Below are positions 12,033-21,090 of a DNA stretch of 64,000 nt, piece after piece. The first letter of the stretch is position 1, and the number at the start of each line of letters is the position of its first letter. A model generated the notes under the pieces. It was given only the letters and a program-made list of their open reading frames with translations, did not search any database and was not told the origin of the DNA. The stretch lies in the NCBI RefSeq assembly GCF_014268885.2, contig NZ_CP077095.1, positions 1,493,501 through 1,557,500 on the forward strand, written 5' to 3'. This DNA is from Pseudomonas xantholysinigenes. GTDB lineage: Bacteria; Pseudomonadota; Gammaproteobacteria; Pseudomonadales; Pseudomonadaceae. The position numbers and the translations under genes were made by a program.

Positions 12033-13076
12033 ATGCGCAGTGAACGTGAGCGCCCCAGTGAGGATGAAATTGATGTCTTTGAGCTATGTGAGTCGTTGTG
12101 GAGGCAGAAACTCCTGATTTTCGTGGTTGCGGTCGTTGTCTTTGCGGGTGCTGTTCTCTATGCGTTCTGGGCGTCGCCGGTCTACCGGGCCAAGCTTTTC
12201 TTGCGTCCCCCCTTGCAGGCTGATCTGGCCGTGCTCAATCAGGGGCGGGGTGGCGACTCCAATCTTGCCATGGTGTCGGCCAAGGATGGTTTCGATGCGT
12301 TTGTGCGTAATCTCGAATCGGAGTCCATGCGTCGAAAATTCTTCGAGGCCATTTATTTGCCTGCATTGACTGAGCAGCAGCGCAGTGCTTCTCGCAATGA
12401 TCTGTATACCCGATTCCTGGCCAGTGTTTCAGTGGGCGCGCTCTCTGGGGAGAATCCGGGCGATGTTTCCGTTCGGATGGAGGCGGAAGATCCGGTGCGT
12501 TCTGGCGAGTGGGCCAGTTTGTATGCGGCGTTTGCGGGGGAGCTTGGCAGGGATGAGATTGTTCAGAACATCATTACCGACGCGCGAACCAAGGCCGATA
12601 ACATAGAGCAGGCGATAATGCGTGCGCGCGAGGGGGCCAGGGGGCAGCGCGAGGACAGGATCGTCAAGCTCACGGAAGCCCTGGGTGTTGCCCGCAGCAT
12701 GGGGCTGGAGGTGCCACCGATGATCATCTCTGGCCAGGGCTCCGATGGCGATAGCGGATCGCTTGATTACCTGCGCGGCGTCAAGGCGCTTGAGGCGGAA
12801 ATCAAAAGCCTGCGCGAGCGTGAGTCGGACGACCCCTTTGTCGCTGATCTGCGTAGGCAACAAGAGTTGTTGGCCTTCTATCGTTCTTTGAAGATTGATC
12901 CGGAGCAGGTGCGCATCTACAGGCAGGATGGTGCTGTCGAGGTGTCGGAAGACCCTGTGCGGCCCAACAGGAAACTGGTCGTGGCGGGAGGCTTGCTTTT
13001 GGGGTTGGTTCTAGGTGGGGGGCTTGCCTTGATGCGGCATTTCTGGATGCGGCGCCGTGCGGGGGATGCAGGCTAG
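12033..13076 (+). CDS. wzz: Wzz-type O-antigen chain-length determinant
   Basis: Polysaccharide co-polymerase that sets the modal length of Wzy-made polymer in the inner membrane. The protein is 347 residues with a short cytoplasmic N-terminus (EIDVFELCESLWRQK), TM1 at about 29-52, a large periplasmic helical domain with coiled-coil character, and TM2 near 311-332 (VVAGGLLLGLVLGGGLAL) preceded by the proline-containing DPVRPNRK. This layout defines the Wzz family. CTAAGGAAAAG lies upstream of ATG 12033. Its position next to ihfB and before the O-antigen genes matches himD-wzz in P. aeruginosa. A dedicated promoter is plausible in the 141-base gap but was not identified. Confidence 0.9.
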   Translation: MRSERERPSEDEIDVFELCESLWRQKLLIFVVAVVVFAGAVLYAFWASPVYRAKLFLRPPLQADLAVLNQGRGGDSNLAMVSAKDGFDAFVRNLESESMRRKFFEAIYLPALTEQQRSASRNDLYTRFLASVSVGALSGENPGDVSVRMEAEDPVRSGEWASLYAAFAGELGRDEIVQNIITDARTKADNIEQAIMRAREGARGQREDRIVKLTEALGVARSMGLEVPPMIISGQGSDGDSGSLDYLRGVKALEAEIKSLRERESDDPFVADLRRQQELLAFYRSLKIDPEQVRIYRQDGAVEVSEDPVRPNRKLVVAGGLLLGLVLGGGLALMRHFWMRRRAGDAG

Positions 13077-13209
13077 TGCATCTTTGCCATTTGCGGGTTG
13101 ACCGACGTTGCGCGTGAATAGCTGCCGGTCGCATGCAAGTCATTGACAGTGTACAAGGGGCGAGCGAGCATGCGCTCGAACTTCGAATGTGGCGCAGCAG
13201 GTACAGAGC
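13077..13209. other. Gap after wzz, no gene seen
   Basis: This 133-base gap holds no convincing open frame or hairpin. It precedes a run of lower-GC sequence and may carry the promoter for the first O-antigen transcription unit, but I see no clear -35/-10 pair. Confidence 0.4.
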
Positions 13210-13776
13210 ATGGCTTTCTTGACGCAATCCCAGTTGCAGGCAATGGGATTCAAACACTTGGGTGTGGATGTAAAGATCAGTGACAAGGCTTCGATCTATA
13301 ATTGTGATCTTATTGAAATAGGTGATTACTCGCGCATTGATGATTTTTGCGTTGTTTCTGGGCGCGTCACTATCGGGCGTAATGTGCATATCGCGGTGTT
13401 CAATAATGTCGCGGGTGGTGAGCTCGGCGTGACGATGGAGGACTTCTCCGGGTTGGCGTATGGTTGTCATGTGTTCTCACAATCGGATGACTACACGGGC
13501 AAGAGCATGACAAACCCTACAGTGCCCGCCCAGTTCAAGAGTGAAACCAAGGCCCCCGTCGTTATTGGGCGTCATGTTATTGTGGGAACTTCCTCTATTG
13601 TCATGCCGGGCGTGACATTGGCAGAAGGGTGTTCGGTAGGGGCGATGAGTTGGATTACGAAGTCCACCGAGCCCTGGGGGGTTTATTTTGGTATTCCGGC
13701 AAAACGTATAAAAAACCGTTCCAAGAAGCTGCTGGAGCTCGAGGCTGAATACCTGGCTGGCGCTGGTGAGCAGTAA
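13210..13776 (+). CDS. Left-handed beta-helix acetyltransferase, probable Fuc4N N-acetyltransferase
   Basis: A 188-residue trimeric LbH (hexapeptide) acyltransferase. Hexapeptide turns are visible as IEIGDYSRIDDFCVVSG, VTIGRNVHI and VVIGRHVIVGTSSIVMPGVTLAEGCSVGA, ending with the family's GIPAKRIKNRS. I chose ATG 13210 over an upstream GTG (13189). It lies just before a WecE-like aminotransferase that makes dTDP-4-amino-4,6-dideoxygalactose, and there is no GNAT-type WecD here. The likely job is therefore N-acetylation to dTDP-Fuc4NAc; this is inference from position. An O-acetyltransferase is the alternative. Base composition is visibly AT-richer than the flanking housekeeping genes, a sign of acquisition. 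Confidence 0.75.
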   Translation: MAFLTQSQLQAMGFKHLGVDVKISDKASIYNCDLIEIGDYSRIDDFCVVSGRVTIGRNVHIAVFNNVAGGELGVTMEDFSGLAYGCHVFSQSDDYTGKSMTNPTVPAQFKSETKAPVVIGRHVIVGTSSIVMPGVTLAEGCSVGAMSWITKSTEPWGVYFGIPAKRIKNRSKKLLELEAEYLAGAGEQ

Positions 13777-14041
13777 TGCGCGGCTGAACGCCGTTAGCAC
13801 GCGTGCGGTTGATGCAGCTCAGGCGCGGCGCGGTGTCAAGGCTATCACGATGGCGGCGTCTCGGTTACCATCAGTACGGCTCTACGATTCGCCGACTGAC
13901 CACGAAGCCTCAGGTTAAACGCATGCGCGTCGATCAAGCTGATCAGTATCAGCGTGTTCCCCTGTTTGCCCATGATGGCTATCGGGGGCAAGGCCAGTCG
14001 GTGCAAATAATCGTATTTTTAATTTTCCAGTGAGCAGCGCC
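13777..14041. other. Gap without a supported gene, low-GC flank
   Basis: This 265-base interval contains a short open frame (13803-14033) with no ribosome binding site and no recognisable protein pattern. Near the end it becomes AT-rich (AATAATCGTATTTTTAATTTT). I see no gene. It may be a junction scar between separately acquired segments or a promoter region for the wecE-like gene. Confidence 0.4.
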
Positions 14042-15175
14042 ATGATCCCATTCAACAAACCACCCTATACCGGCAAAGAAGACGACCATGTTCTGAACGC
14101 CATGCGTGCGTCGAAAATGTCGGGGGACGGTGAGTATACGGTGCTCTGCCACAAGTGGTTTGAAAGTAATGTTGGCTGTAAAAAGGCATTATTGACGCCT
14201 TCCTGTACCCAGGCGTTGGAAATGGCTGCGATTCTCATCGATATCCAGCCCGGCGATGAAGTCATTATGCCGAGCTATACGTTTGTGAGCACGGCCAATG
14301 CCTTTGTCTTGCGCGGTGCGAACATTGTATTCGTCGATGTGCGGCCGGATACGATGAACATCGATGAGCAATTGATTGAGGCCGCCATTACGCCAAGAAC
14401 CAAGGCTATTGTGCCTGTTCATTATGCCGGCGTGGCCTGTGAGATGGATGTCATCATGGCGCTCGCCGAAAAGCATCAGTTGTATGTTATCGAAGATGCT
14501 GCTCAGGGGATGAAAGCTACGTATAAAGGGCGAGCCCTCGGTACCATTGGTCATCTGGCGGCGTATAGCTTCCATGAAACCAAGAACTACACCAGTGGTG
14601 GTGAAGGTGGGCTGTTGCTGATCAATGATGAACGCTTTGTCACGCGCGCAGAGATTGTTCGGGAAAAAGGCACCAATCGCAGTCAGTTCTGGCGAGGCAT
14701 GGTGGACAAGTATACCTGGGTGGATGTAGGCAGCAGTTATTTGCCTTCGGAGTTACAGGCCGCCTACTTGTATGGGCAGTTGCAGAGCTCCGAGGAAATC
14801 AATCAAGCTCGCCGTCAGCTCTGGGATAACTATTACCAGGCGTTTGCCAGCCTGCAGGAAAAAGGCCTGGAGTTGCCGATCGTGCCGGAAGGCTGCGAGC
14901 ACAATGCGCACATGTTCTATGTGAAGCTGAAAGATTTGCAGGTGCGTGGCGCTTTTATTGAGTCGCTCAAGGCGCAGGGTGTGCTGTCGGTGTTTCATTA
15001 TGTGCCCTTGCACTCGTCACCTTGCGGGCTCAAGTGGGGGCGATTCAGTGGTGATGACACCTATACCACGGCCGACAGCGAGCGTTTGGTCAGGCTGCCT
15101 ATCTGGTATGGCATGACCGAGGCCGAACAGGGCCAGGTGATTTCCAGTGTTCGGCAGTTCATGGGCACACTGTGA
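14042..15175 (+). CDS. wecE: dTDP-4-amino-4,6-dideoxygalactose transaminase (WecE/RffA family)
   Basis: PLP-dependent sugar aminotransferase (DegT/DnrJ fold) that converts dTDP-4-keto-6-deoxyglucose to dTDP-Fuc4N. The sequence follows enterobacterial WecE closely from memory: MIPFNKPP at the start, LLTPSCTQALEMAA, QPGDEVIMPSYTFVSTANAF, VPVHYAGVACEMD and FHETKNYTSGGEGG. With ATG 14042 the PLP lysine falls at residue 181, as in E. coli WecE, which favours this start over GTG 14030. The protein is 377 residues. Its substrate would come from RmlA/RmlB encoded near 31-33 kb. It overlaps wzx by four bases (GTGA). WecE is best known from enterobacterial common antigen; here it serves an O-antigen. 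Confidence 0.88.
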   Translation: MIPFNKPPYTGKEDDHVLNAMRASKMSGDGEYTVLCHKWFESNVGCKKALLTPSCTQALEMAAILIDIQPGDEVIMPSYTFVSTANAFVLRGANIVFVDVRPDTMNIDEQLIEAAITPRTKAIVPVHYAGVACEMDVIMALAEKHQLYVIEDAAQGMKATYKGRALGTIGHLAAYSFHETKNYTSGGEGGLLLINDERFVTRAEIVREKGTNRSQFWRGMVDKYTWVDVGSSYLPSELQAAYLYGQLQSSEEINQARRQLWDNYYQAFASLQEKGLELPIVPEGCEHNAHMFYVKLKDLQVRGAFIESLKAQGVLSVFHYVPLHSSPCGLKWGRFSGDDTYTTADSERLVRLPIWYGMTEAEQGQVISSVRQFMGTL

Positions 15176-16464
15176 GTCGAACTTCCACTCTGAAGACTGC
15201 TTTTCTCACCGGTTCTGCTCACCTTTCAAGAATCGCGGTCGGGTTCTTGCTGGTCAAGGTGATTGCTTATTACCTTGGCCCTGAAGGGATGGGCGGCATC
15301 GGTCACTTCATGAGCCTGGCGACCATCGTCTACATGGTGGCGGGTGGGGGGATCACCAACGCGGTCATCAAATATGCCTCCGAATACAACCAGCAGCCAC
15401 GCCGGTTGTTAAGGATGGTTGACGTTTCTGCCAGCTACTCGCTGGTGTGTTGCCTGATCGTCGGTGTGGTCGGCATTGTCTTTAGCGGGCCTGTGGCGTC
15501 CCTGGTGTTCGCTGACAGTGGCAAGTGGTGGCTGGTGGCCATGCTGGCGTTGGCGCAATTCTTCTACGCCTATGTCAACCTGGTGGTTGGTGTTGCCAAT
15601 GGCTTGCTGGCGACCCATGTGTACTCCCGTATCCAGATTTCCGGAAGCCTGCTTGCAGCCTTGTTGGTCGCCGGCTTGGTCTCCAGCCAAGGGTTCGTGG
15701 GCGCGGCCCTGGCTGTCATGGCGATCTACCTGGCGCCAGCATGTGGCGCGGTCTACTTTCACCTGCGTTCGAGCTTCAGGGGCCGGGTCAGGCTTGTCAG
15801 GCCTGGCCGTGACGAAGTGCTGCGCCTTGCTCGGTTCAGCGGCATGATGATCGTCAGTGCTGCCAGTTTTCCCGTCGTGGAGATGATTGTTCGACAGTTG
15901 CTCATCAAGGAGGCTGGTTACGAGGAGGCAGGCCTGTGGCAAGGGCTTATAAAGCTTTCATCAGCCTACCTGGGGTTCTTCACGATTTTCCTGTCGTACT
16001 ACTTCATGCCGCTGATCTCGCGGGAGAGCAGCAAAGTCGTGATCAAGCGCTTGACCCTGAAGATGTTGGCGGCGGTCGTGCTGCTGTTCCTGGTGGGGGC
16101 GGGTGTCTTGTATGCCGGGCGCGGGTTCTTCATCACCTACCTGTTGTCGGCAGAGTTTGGGCGGGCCGCTGATTATCTGAGCTATCAGTTGGTCGGGGAC
16201 GGTTTCAGGGTGGCCGCTTATGTGATCGGCTTCGTGGCGATCGCCAAGGCTTCGGTGCGTCTTTATGTGGCGGCCGAAATCCTCCAGAACGGTATGTTTC
16301 TGTTGCTGGCGCACCTGTTCAGCCTCTCGGCGAGTGGGGCGCTGCCGGTGGTTCAAGCCTATGCGGTGACATACCTGATCTATTTCATTGTTGCGCTCGT
16401 TTGTTTTGCGGTGTACGTCGGCCGCCGCAGCCGTAAAGGGGAAGTTGATGCTGTTTCTCGCTAA
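15172..16464 (+). CDS. wzx: O-antigen flippase (Wzx, WzxE-like)
   Basis: A 430-residue polytopic inner-membrane protein of the MOP/polysaccharide transporter family with about 12 hydrophobic segments. The N-terminal part (KVIAYYLGPEGMGGIGHFMS, then GGGITNAVIKYASEY) resembles WzxE, the flippase for the Fuc4NAc-containing ECA unit. It would move undecaprenyl-PP-linked O units to the periplasmic face. The start is GTG 15172, overlapping the wecE-like stop, so it is translationally coupled; the C-terminus overlaps the next glycosyltransferase by 17 bases. The WecE-like plus WzxE-like pairing supports a Fuc4NAc-containing unit. Specificity is inferred. Confidence 0.87.
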   Translation: MSRTSTLKTAFLTGSAHLSRIAVGFLLVKVIAYYLGPEGMGGIGHFMSLATIVYMVAGGGITNAVIKYASEYNQQPRRLLRMVDVSASYSLVCCLIVGVVGIVFSGPVASLVFADSGKWWLVAMLALAQFFYAYVNLVVGVANGLLATHVYSRIQISGSLLAALLVAGLVSSQGFVGAALAVMAIYLAPACGAVYFHLRSSFRGRVRLVRPGRDEVLRLARFSGMMIVSAASFPVVEMIVRQLLIKEAGYEEAGLWQGLIKLSSAYLGFFTIFLSYYFMPLISRESSKVVIKRLTLKMLAAVVLLFLVGAGVLYAGRGFFITYLLSAEFGRAADYLSYQLVGDGFRVAAYVIGFVAIAKASVRLYVAAEILQNGMFLLLAHLFSLSASGALPVVQAYAVTYLIYFIVALVCFAVYVGRRSRKGEVDAVSR

Positions 16465-17728
16465 TGTTCTTGAACTCAATGGCGGAACGACTTTCCTTGT
16501 GCGCGTGGCGCGTGAGTATGCCGCGCGGGGCCGGCGTGTCGCGGTGCTGGTGATGTTCGAGATCATCGACCCGAAGCTCGAAGCGCAATTGGCACAATAC
16601 GCCGATATTTATCGTCTGGCGCGGTTCTCCCGTGGGGCGCCTGCGTTCATGTTCCGTAATCAGCTTGGAACATTCATGCCTCTCGATCATGCTGCGATCA
16701 ATCAGGTCGTGGCACGTCATGGCGGGCATGTGCATGCCATGGGCGTCTTTGGCATTCTGCTGCTCAAGCGTCTGGTGTCTGCAGGCGTCATGCTGAACAG
16801 CATCAGCTTTGGGATCTATCACCAGAACGAGATCATGTACCGCCAGGTGCCGGCGTACTTCTCGCGAAAGGCGCAGGCGTTGTTCGCGGCATTGCCGCCC
16901 CGATCGGTGGTGTTCTTCAACGAGTATACCCAGCGTTCCCACGCCCGCTTTTTCCAGCGCGACTACCAGGCGTCGGCCGTGCTGCCCATAGGTGTCGACC
17001 TGCCAAAGTGGCAAGGGCAGAGCGTCGGCCAAAGCGACTCACTCAGAATCGTTTCGATTGGCAACCTGCATCCATTCAAGGCCTACAACGCTCATATCAT
17101 CAGGGCGCTCGGGGCGCTGCGTGCGGCGCGTCCGGGGCTGACTTACGAAATCTATGGCTCCGGGGTCAATGAAGCCGCGTTGAAAGCGTTGGCGCAAGCG
17201 CAAGGCGTCGCGGAGCATGTCAAGTTCAAAGGGGTGATTGCCTATGGTGATATTCCCCAGGTGTTGTCGGGTAGTTTTGCGTTTGTCGGCAGTGGCACCT
17301 CCATCATTGAGGCCGCCGCGCTCGGTATTCCGTCCCTGGTGGGGATCGAGTCGATCGAGCAACCCCTGACCTATGGCTTTTTATCGGATGTCATTGGCTA
17401 TTCATACAATGAGATGGGGGCAGACCAACCTTTGGTTGCCATTCAGGACAAGCTGCTGTCCTTGAATGCACCAGAGGTTTGGCAGCGTACCGCCGATGCT
17501 TGCCGAGCCAAAGCGGAAACCTTCTCGGTCGTCCGTACTGTCAGCGGACTCGAGCAAGTGGCGAGCGAGAGCGACGCGCTTGTCGACTTCAGGGCTTGTC
17601 GGTACAGCAATGTGCTTGGGTTGGGGTCGCTGCTCGGATGGGCGGTCAGGGAGCGGTTGGGAGGCTCTTCGGCATTTTCCGAGCGTCGCGAGCAGGGTAG
17701 CTTGGCTGAGGTGGCGCAGAAGCGATGA
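16448..17728 (+). CDS. GT4-type glycosyltransferase
   Basis: A 426-residue GT-B fold protein. The N-terminal domain begins MLFLANVLELNGGTTFLVRV, and the C-terminal domain begins IVSIGNLHPFKAYNAHIIRAL and contains VKFKGVIAYGDIPQVLSGS and GSGTSIIEAAALGIPSLV, the E-x7-E-like nucleotide-sugar-binding region of GT4 enzymes. ATG 16448 has AAAGGGGAAG before it and lies inside the 3' end of wzx. It is sandwiched between wzx and wzy, so it is an O-unit transferase. With FucNAc and the initiating sugar assigned to other transferases nearby, Fuc4NAc is the most likely donor; that is inference. It overlaps wzy by four bases. Confidence 0.82.
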   Translation: MLFLANVLELNGGTTFLVRVAREYAARGRRVAVLVMFEIIDPKLEAQLAQYADIYRLARFSRGAPAFMFRNQLGTFMPLDHAAINQVVARHGGHVHAMGVFGILLLKRLVSAGVMLNSISFGIYHQNEIMYRQVPAYFSRKAQALFAALPPRSVVFFNEYTQRSHARFFQRDYQASAVLPIGVDLPKWQGQSVGQSDSLRIVSIGNLHPFKAYNAHIIRALGALRAARPGLTYEIYGSGVNEAALKALAQAQGVAEHVKFKGVIAYGDIPQVLSGSFAFVGSGTSIIEAAALGIPSLVGIESIEQPLTYGFLSDVIGYSYNEMGADQPLVAIQDKLLSLNAPEVWQRTADACRAKAETFSVVRTVSGLEQVASESDALVDFRACRYSNVLGLGSLLGWAVRERLGGSSAFSERREQGSLAEVAQKR

Positions 17729-18678
17729 AAATCTCTGTCGACAAGCTGGTGGCTTTCTGCTGGGCCTTGCCGCTTGCCTGCGTGGGGCTGATGTTGCTGC
17801 CGTATGCGGTCGCGGGTGACCAGCAGTTCTACCGGGGCTTTTACGAAAACCTCCCCGGCTTGTCCCTCGCCCAAGGCTATGCGTTCTACAAAAACCAGCT
17901 GGGCACCAGTGAACCGGGCTATTTCCTGTTGATGTACCTGCTGTCACCTTGGTTGCTCAAGGATGTTGTCATCGGGTTTATCAACTTCGTTCTGTACTAC
18001 CATGTGTTCCTGTGGCTGCGTCGCCAGCGCGTATCCTTGTTGTTGTACCCGCTGCTGGCCTGCAACTTCTACCTGATGGTGTTGAGCTTTTCGGCCGAGC
18101 GGGTGAAGCTTGCGCTGGTGTTTTTCCTGGTTGGCTATTCGCTGCGCGGCGTATTGCGCTACCTGGCGCTCGGGTTGTCGTTGGTCACCCAGGTACAGAT
18201 GCTGCTGCTGTTGCTCGGCGCGCGCGTCGAGGGAGTCCTGGCAGTCTGCAGGCAGTTGGCTCGAGGGCGTGTGGGGAGTGGTTTCGTATCATTGCTGCTG
18301 ACGCTGCTGGGTGGGTTGATCCTGCTGCTGTTGCTCCGTGAGCATATCGCGTCGAAGTTTTCACATTATGCCGGCGTCTGGGGTGGTGCGACGGCATTGA
18401 TCAAGCCGTTGATCTTCACGGCGATGACCCTCTTCTATGCCAGGGGGCGCGTTGTCGAGGCGTTCCTGGTGTCGCTGCCCATGGTTGTGGCCGCTTATTT
18501 CATCGGTTCCGAACGGGTGGTCATTTTCTCTTATTTCGTGTTCATGTTTTACGCGGCGCCGTATCGCCGCGGGTTGAATCTTGGCGTGATCGCGGCCTCG
18601 GTGTTTTTCGCCTATGGCGGCATCGGCTTCTTGCGTCGCATGGTCGAGTTTGGAGATGGCTTTGCTGGCATCTACTGA
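17725..18678 (+). CDS. wzy: Probable O-antigen polymerase
   Basis: A 317-residue integral membrane protein with roughly nine hydrophobic segments and a periplasmic loop with NQLGTSEPGYFLLMYLLSPW, similar in style to EpsG/Wzy polymerases. Wzy proteins share little sequence, so the call rests on topology, size (somewhat short), ATGA coupling to a glycosyltransferase, and the presence of wzx and wzz with no other polymerase candidate in this block. It would polymerise undecaprenyl-PP-linked O units on the periplasmic side. Confidence 0.72.
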   Translation: MKISVDKLVAFCWALPLACVGLMLLPYAVAGDQQFYRGFYENLPGLSLAQGYAFYKNQLGTSEPGYFLLMYLLSPWLLKDVVIGFINFVLYYHVFLWLRRQRVSLLLYPLLACNFYLMVLSFSAERVKLALVFFLVGYSLRGVLRYLALGLSLVTQVQMLLLLLGARVEGVLAVCRQLARGRVGSGFVSLLLTLLGGLILLLLLREHIASKFSHYAGVWGGATALIKPLIFTAMTLFYARGRVVEAFLVSLPMVVAAYFIGSERVVIFSYFVFMFYAAPYRRGLNLGVIAASVFFAYGGIGFLRRMVEFGDGFAGIY

Positions 18679-18928
18679 CGCAACTTTCGGGCATGCCGGG
18701 GCATTTGGCCCCAGTACCGCCGGTCATGCACCCCGGTCTGCGTCGGACGCAGGAGCCAACCCTGGCGCCGATTCGTTTACAATGACCAATTGGTCTGAGC
18801 TTGATTGGGTTTTCATCGAGCAGATCGTGTTGATGCGTGGCGTTCGACGCCGCGACGGCAAGCCCGGCACTGCAACGCCGAAATGGCAACTTGATTGAAC
18901 GCCCAGCCCACCGTATTCGGGAAACCTT
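18679..18928 (+). promoter_or_regulatory. Gap with possible promoter before wbjB
   Basis: These 250 bases separate wzy from the FucNAc genes, the largest break within this block. A sigma70-like -10 TACAAT occurs at 18778-18783 within CGTTTACAATG, the same string as before pyrF, but the -35 region is weak. A short hairpin GGGGC-ATTTG-GCCCC lies soon after wzy. No gene is supported. It likely starts a second transcription unit. Confidence 0.35.
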
Positions 18929-19963
18929 ATGTTTAGCGGAAAAACTCTTCTTATTTCTGGTGGTACCGGTTCATTTGGTAACGCGGTGCTCAAGCGCTTT
19001 CTCGATACCGATATCGGCGAGATCCGAATTTTCAGTCGGGATGAGAAAAAGCAAGATGACATGCGCAAGCGCTTCGCCAATAGCAAACTGAAGTTTTATA
19101 TCGGCGATGTTCGTGATTATCAAAGTGTCCTGAATGCAACGCGTGGTGTTGATTATATTTTTCATGCTGCTGCGTTGAAGCAGGTGCCTTCGTGCGAGTT
19201 CCATCCGATGGAGGCGGTCAAGACCAATGTCATCGGCACCGAGAACCTGCTCGAAGCGGCTATTCAGAATGGTGTCAGCAGGGTTGTCTGCCTGAGTACC
19301 GACAAGGCGGTCTACCCGATCAACGCCATGGGTATCTCCAAGGCGATGATGGAGAAGGTCATGGTCGCCAAGTCGCGCAATGTCGACAGCGCGCGCACGG
19401 TGATCTGCGGTACGCGCTATGGCAACGTCATGGCCTCGCGAGGCTCGGTGATCCCGCTGTTCGTCGACCAGATTCGCGCCGGTCAGCCATTGACCCTGAC
19501 CGATCCGAACATGACCCGGTTCATGATGACCCTGGCCGACGCCGTCGACCTGGTGCTGTTCGCCTTCGAGCATGGCGAGAATGGTGACCTGTTCGTGCAG
19601 AAAGCGCCCGCGGCGACTGTGGAAACGTTGGCCAAGGCCTTGACTGGCCTGCTCGGACAGCCGGAGCACCCGATTCAGGTGATTGGCACGCGCCATGGTG
19701 AAAAGCTTTACGAAGCCTTGTTGAGCCGAGAAGAAATGGCTTGCGCGGAAGATATGGGTGACTACTACCGTGTGCCGCCTGATTTGCGCGACCTGAACTA
19801 TGCCAAGTTCGTCGAGCAGGGCGAGGAGAAAATCTCCCATACCGAAGACTACAACTCCCACAATACCGAGCGCCTGGATGTCGAAGGCATGCAGAAATTG
19901 CTGCTCAAGCTCGAGTTCATGCAGGCGATCCAGCGCGGCGAGCACGCCGTTCCGGAGGAGTGA
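18929..19963 (+). CDS. wbjB: UDP-GlcNAc 4,6-dehydratase/5-epimerase (FnlA/WbjB/CapE)
   Basis: First enzyme of UDP-N-acetyl-L-fucosamine synthesis: inverting 4,6-dehydration with 5-epimerisation of UDP-GlcNAc. It is a soluble 344-residue extended SDR with the nucleotide motif SGGTGSFGNAVL, then HAAALKQVPSCEFHP and the catalytic segment STDKAVYPINAMGISKAMMEK, where Met replaces the usual Tyr of YxxxK (S-M-K triad), as is typical of the family. There is no N-terminal membrane domain, which separates it from WbpM in the same locus. It is followed after three bases by wbjC. Confidence 0.93.
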   Translation: MFSGKTLLISGGTGSFGNAVLKRFLDTDIGEIRIFSRDEKKQDDMRKRFANSKLKFYIGDVRDYQSVLNATRGVDYIFHAAALKQVPSCEFHPMEAVKTNVIGTENLLEAAIQNGVSRVVCLSTDKAVYPINAMGISKAMMEKVMVAKSRNVDSARTVICGTRYGNVMASRGSVIPLFVDQIRAGQPLTLTDPNMTRFMMTLADAVDLVLFAFEHGENGDLFVQKAPAATVETLAKALTGLLGQPEHPIQVIGTRHGEKLYEALLSREEMACAEDMGDYYRVPPDLRDLNYAKFVEQGEEKISHTEDYNSHNTERLDVEGMQKLLLKLEFMQAIQRGEHAVPEE

Positions 19964-19966
19964 TCG

Positions 19967-21067
19967 ATGAATGTCCTGATTACGGGCGCCGATGGTTTCA
20001 TCGGCAAGAACCTGCTGGTGCATCTTCAGGAACTGAAGGATGTCGCCGTCGTTACCTTCACGCGTGACGATGATGTGGCTGCGCTGCCTGCCAAGGTCGC
20101 CGGCGCTGACTTCATCTTTCACCTGGCCGGCATCAATCGTCCGCAGGACCCGAAGGAGTTCACCTCTGGCAATGTCGACCTGACCCGGGCGTTGGCTGAT
20201 GCCGTGCGCGCGACGGGGCGCTCCGTGCCGTTGCTGTACACCTCATCCACCCAGGCGGCCCTGGACAACGCCTACGGCGCCAGCAAGCGTGGCGCGGAAG
20301 AAGTCCTGCAGGATCTGCACGCGCAAACTGGTTCGCCGGTCCACCTGTTCCGCCTGGCCAATGTGTTCGGCAAATGGGCGCGGCCGAATTACAACTCGGC
20401 GGTCGCCACGTTCTGCCACAACATTGCCCGCGACTTGCCAATCCAGATCAATGACCCACAGGCGCGCGTCAGCCTGGTGTACATCGACGATGTGGTGCGC
20501 GGCTTCCTGCAAGTGATGCGTGGCGAGCGCATCGATCAGGTCGAGCCGCAGTACGACGTCAGTGTTGGCGAGATCGCCGCGCACTTGCAGGCGTTTCGTG
20601 ACAGTCGCAAAAGCCTGATCACCGAGCCGGTCGGCACCGGTTTCATCCGCGCGCTGTATTCGACCTATGTCAGCTACCTGCCACAGGAACGCTTCACCTA
20701 TGAAGTGCCCAAGTATGGCGATGAGCGCGGGGTGTTCGTCGAAATGCTCAAGACTGGCGACAGCGGCCAGTTTTCCTATTTCACCGCGCACCCAGGCGTA
20801 ACCCGCGGCGGCCACTACCATCACACCAAGACCGAGAAGTTCCTGGTCATCAAGGGTCAGGCGAACTTCCGCTTCCGCCATATGGTGACTGGCGACTTCT
20901 ACGAGTTGCAGACTAGCGGCGATAAGCCGGTCATCGTCGAAACCGTCCCGGGCTGGACCCATGACATCACCAACGTCGGTGATGAAGAGATGGTTGTCAT
21001 GCTCTGGGCCAACGAGATCTTCGATCGCGAACACCCCGACACTTACGCCAAGCCGCTGAACGCCTGA
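19967..21067 (+). CDS. wbjC: UDP-sugar C4-reductase with cupin domain (FnlB/WbjC/CapF)
   Basis: Second enzyme of UDP-L-FucNAc synthesis, reducing the 4-keto intermediate. The protein is 366 residues. The N-terminal SDR domain has [13 protein letters not shown] and the YxxxK motif in [10 protein letters not shown]. The C-terminal cupin domain (from about residue 250) has the metal-binding cluster [12 protein letters not shown], as described for CapF. Start ATG 19967 is preceded by GGAGGAGTGATCG. The three-gene order B-C-D is that of P. aeruginosa O11 and S. aureus type 5/8 capsule clusters. Confidence 0.92.
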   Translation: MNVLITGADGFIGKNLLVHLQELKDVAVVTFTRDDDVAALPAKVAGADFIFHLAGINRPQDPKEFTSGNVDLTRALADAVRATGRSVPLLYTSSTQAALDNAYGASKRGAEEVLQDLHAQTGSPVHLFRLANVFGKWARPNYNSAVATFCHNIARDLPIQINDPQARVSLVYIDDVVRGFLQVMRGERIDQVEPQYDVSVGEIAAHLQAFRDSRKSLITEPVGTGFIRALYSTYVSYLPQERFTYEVPKYGDERGVFVEMLKTGDSGQFSYFTAHPGVTRGGHYHHTKTEKFLVIKGQANFRFRHMVTGDFYELQTSGDKPVIVETVPGWTHDITNVGDEEMVVMLWANEIFDREHPDTYAKPLNA

Positions 21068-21090
21068 CGGCCCAAACCCAAGGAATGCCC

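Noticed and set aside
13803..14033. Short frame before the wecE-like gene
   Set aside because: No ribosome binding site or recognisable protein features, and it lies in low-GC spacer.
18614..18898. Short frame upstream of wbjB
   Set aside because: It overlaps the wzy 3' end and a spacer, with no ribosome binding site or motif.
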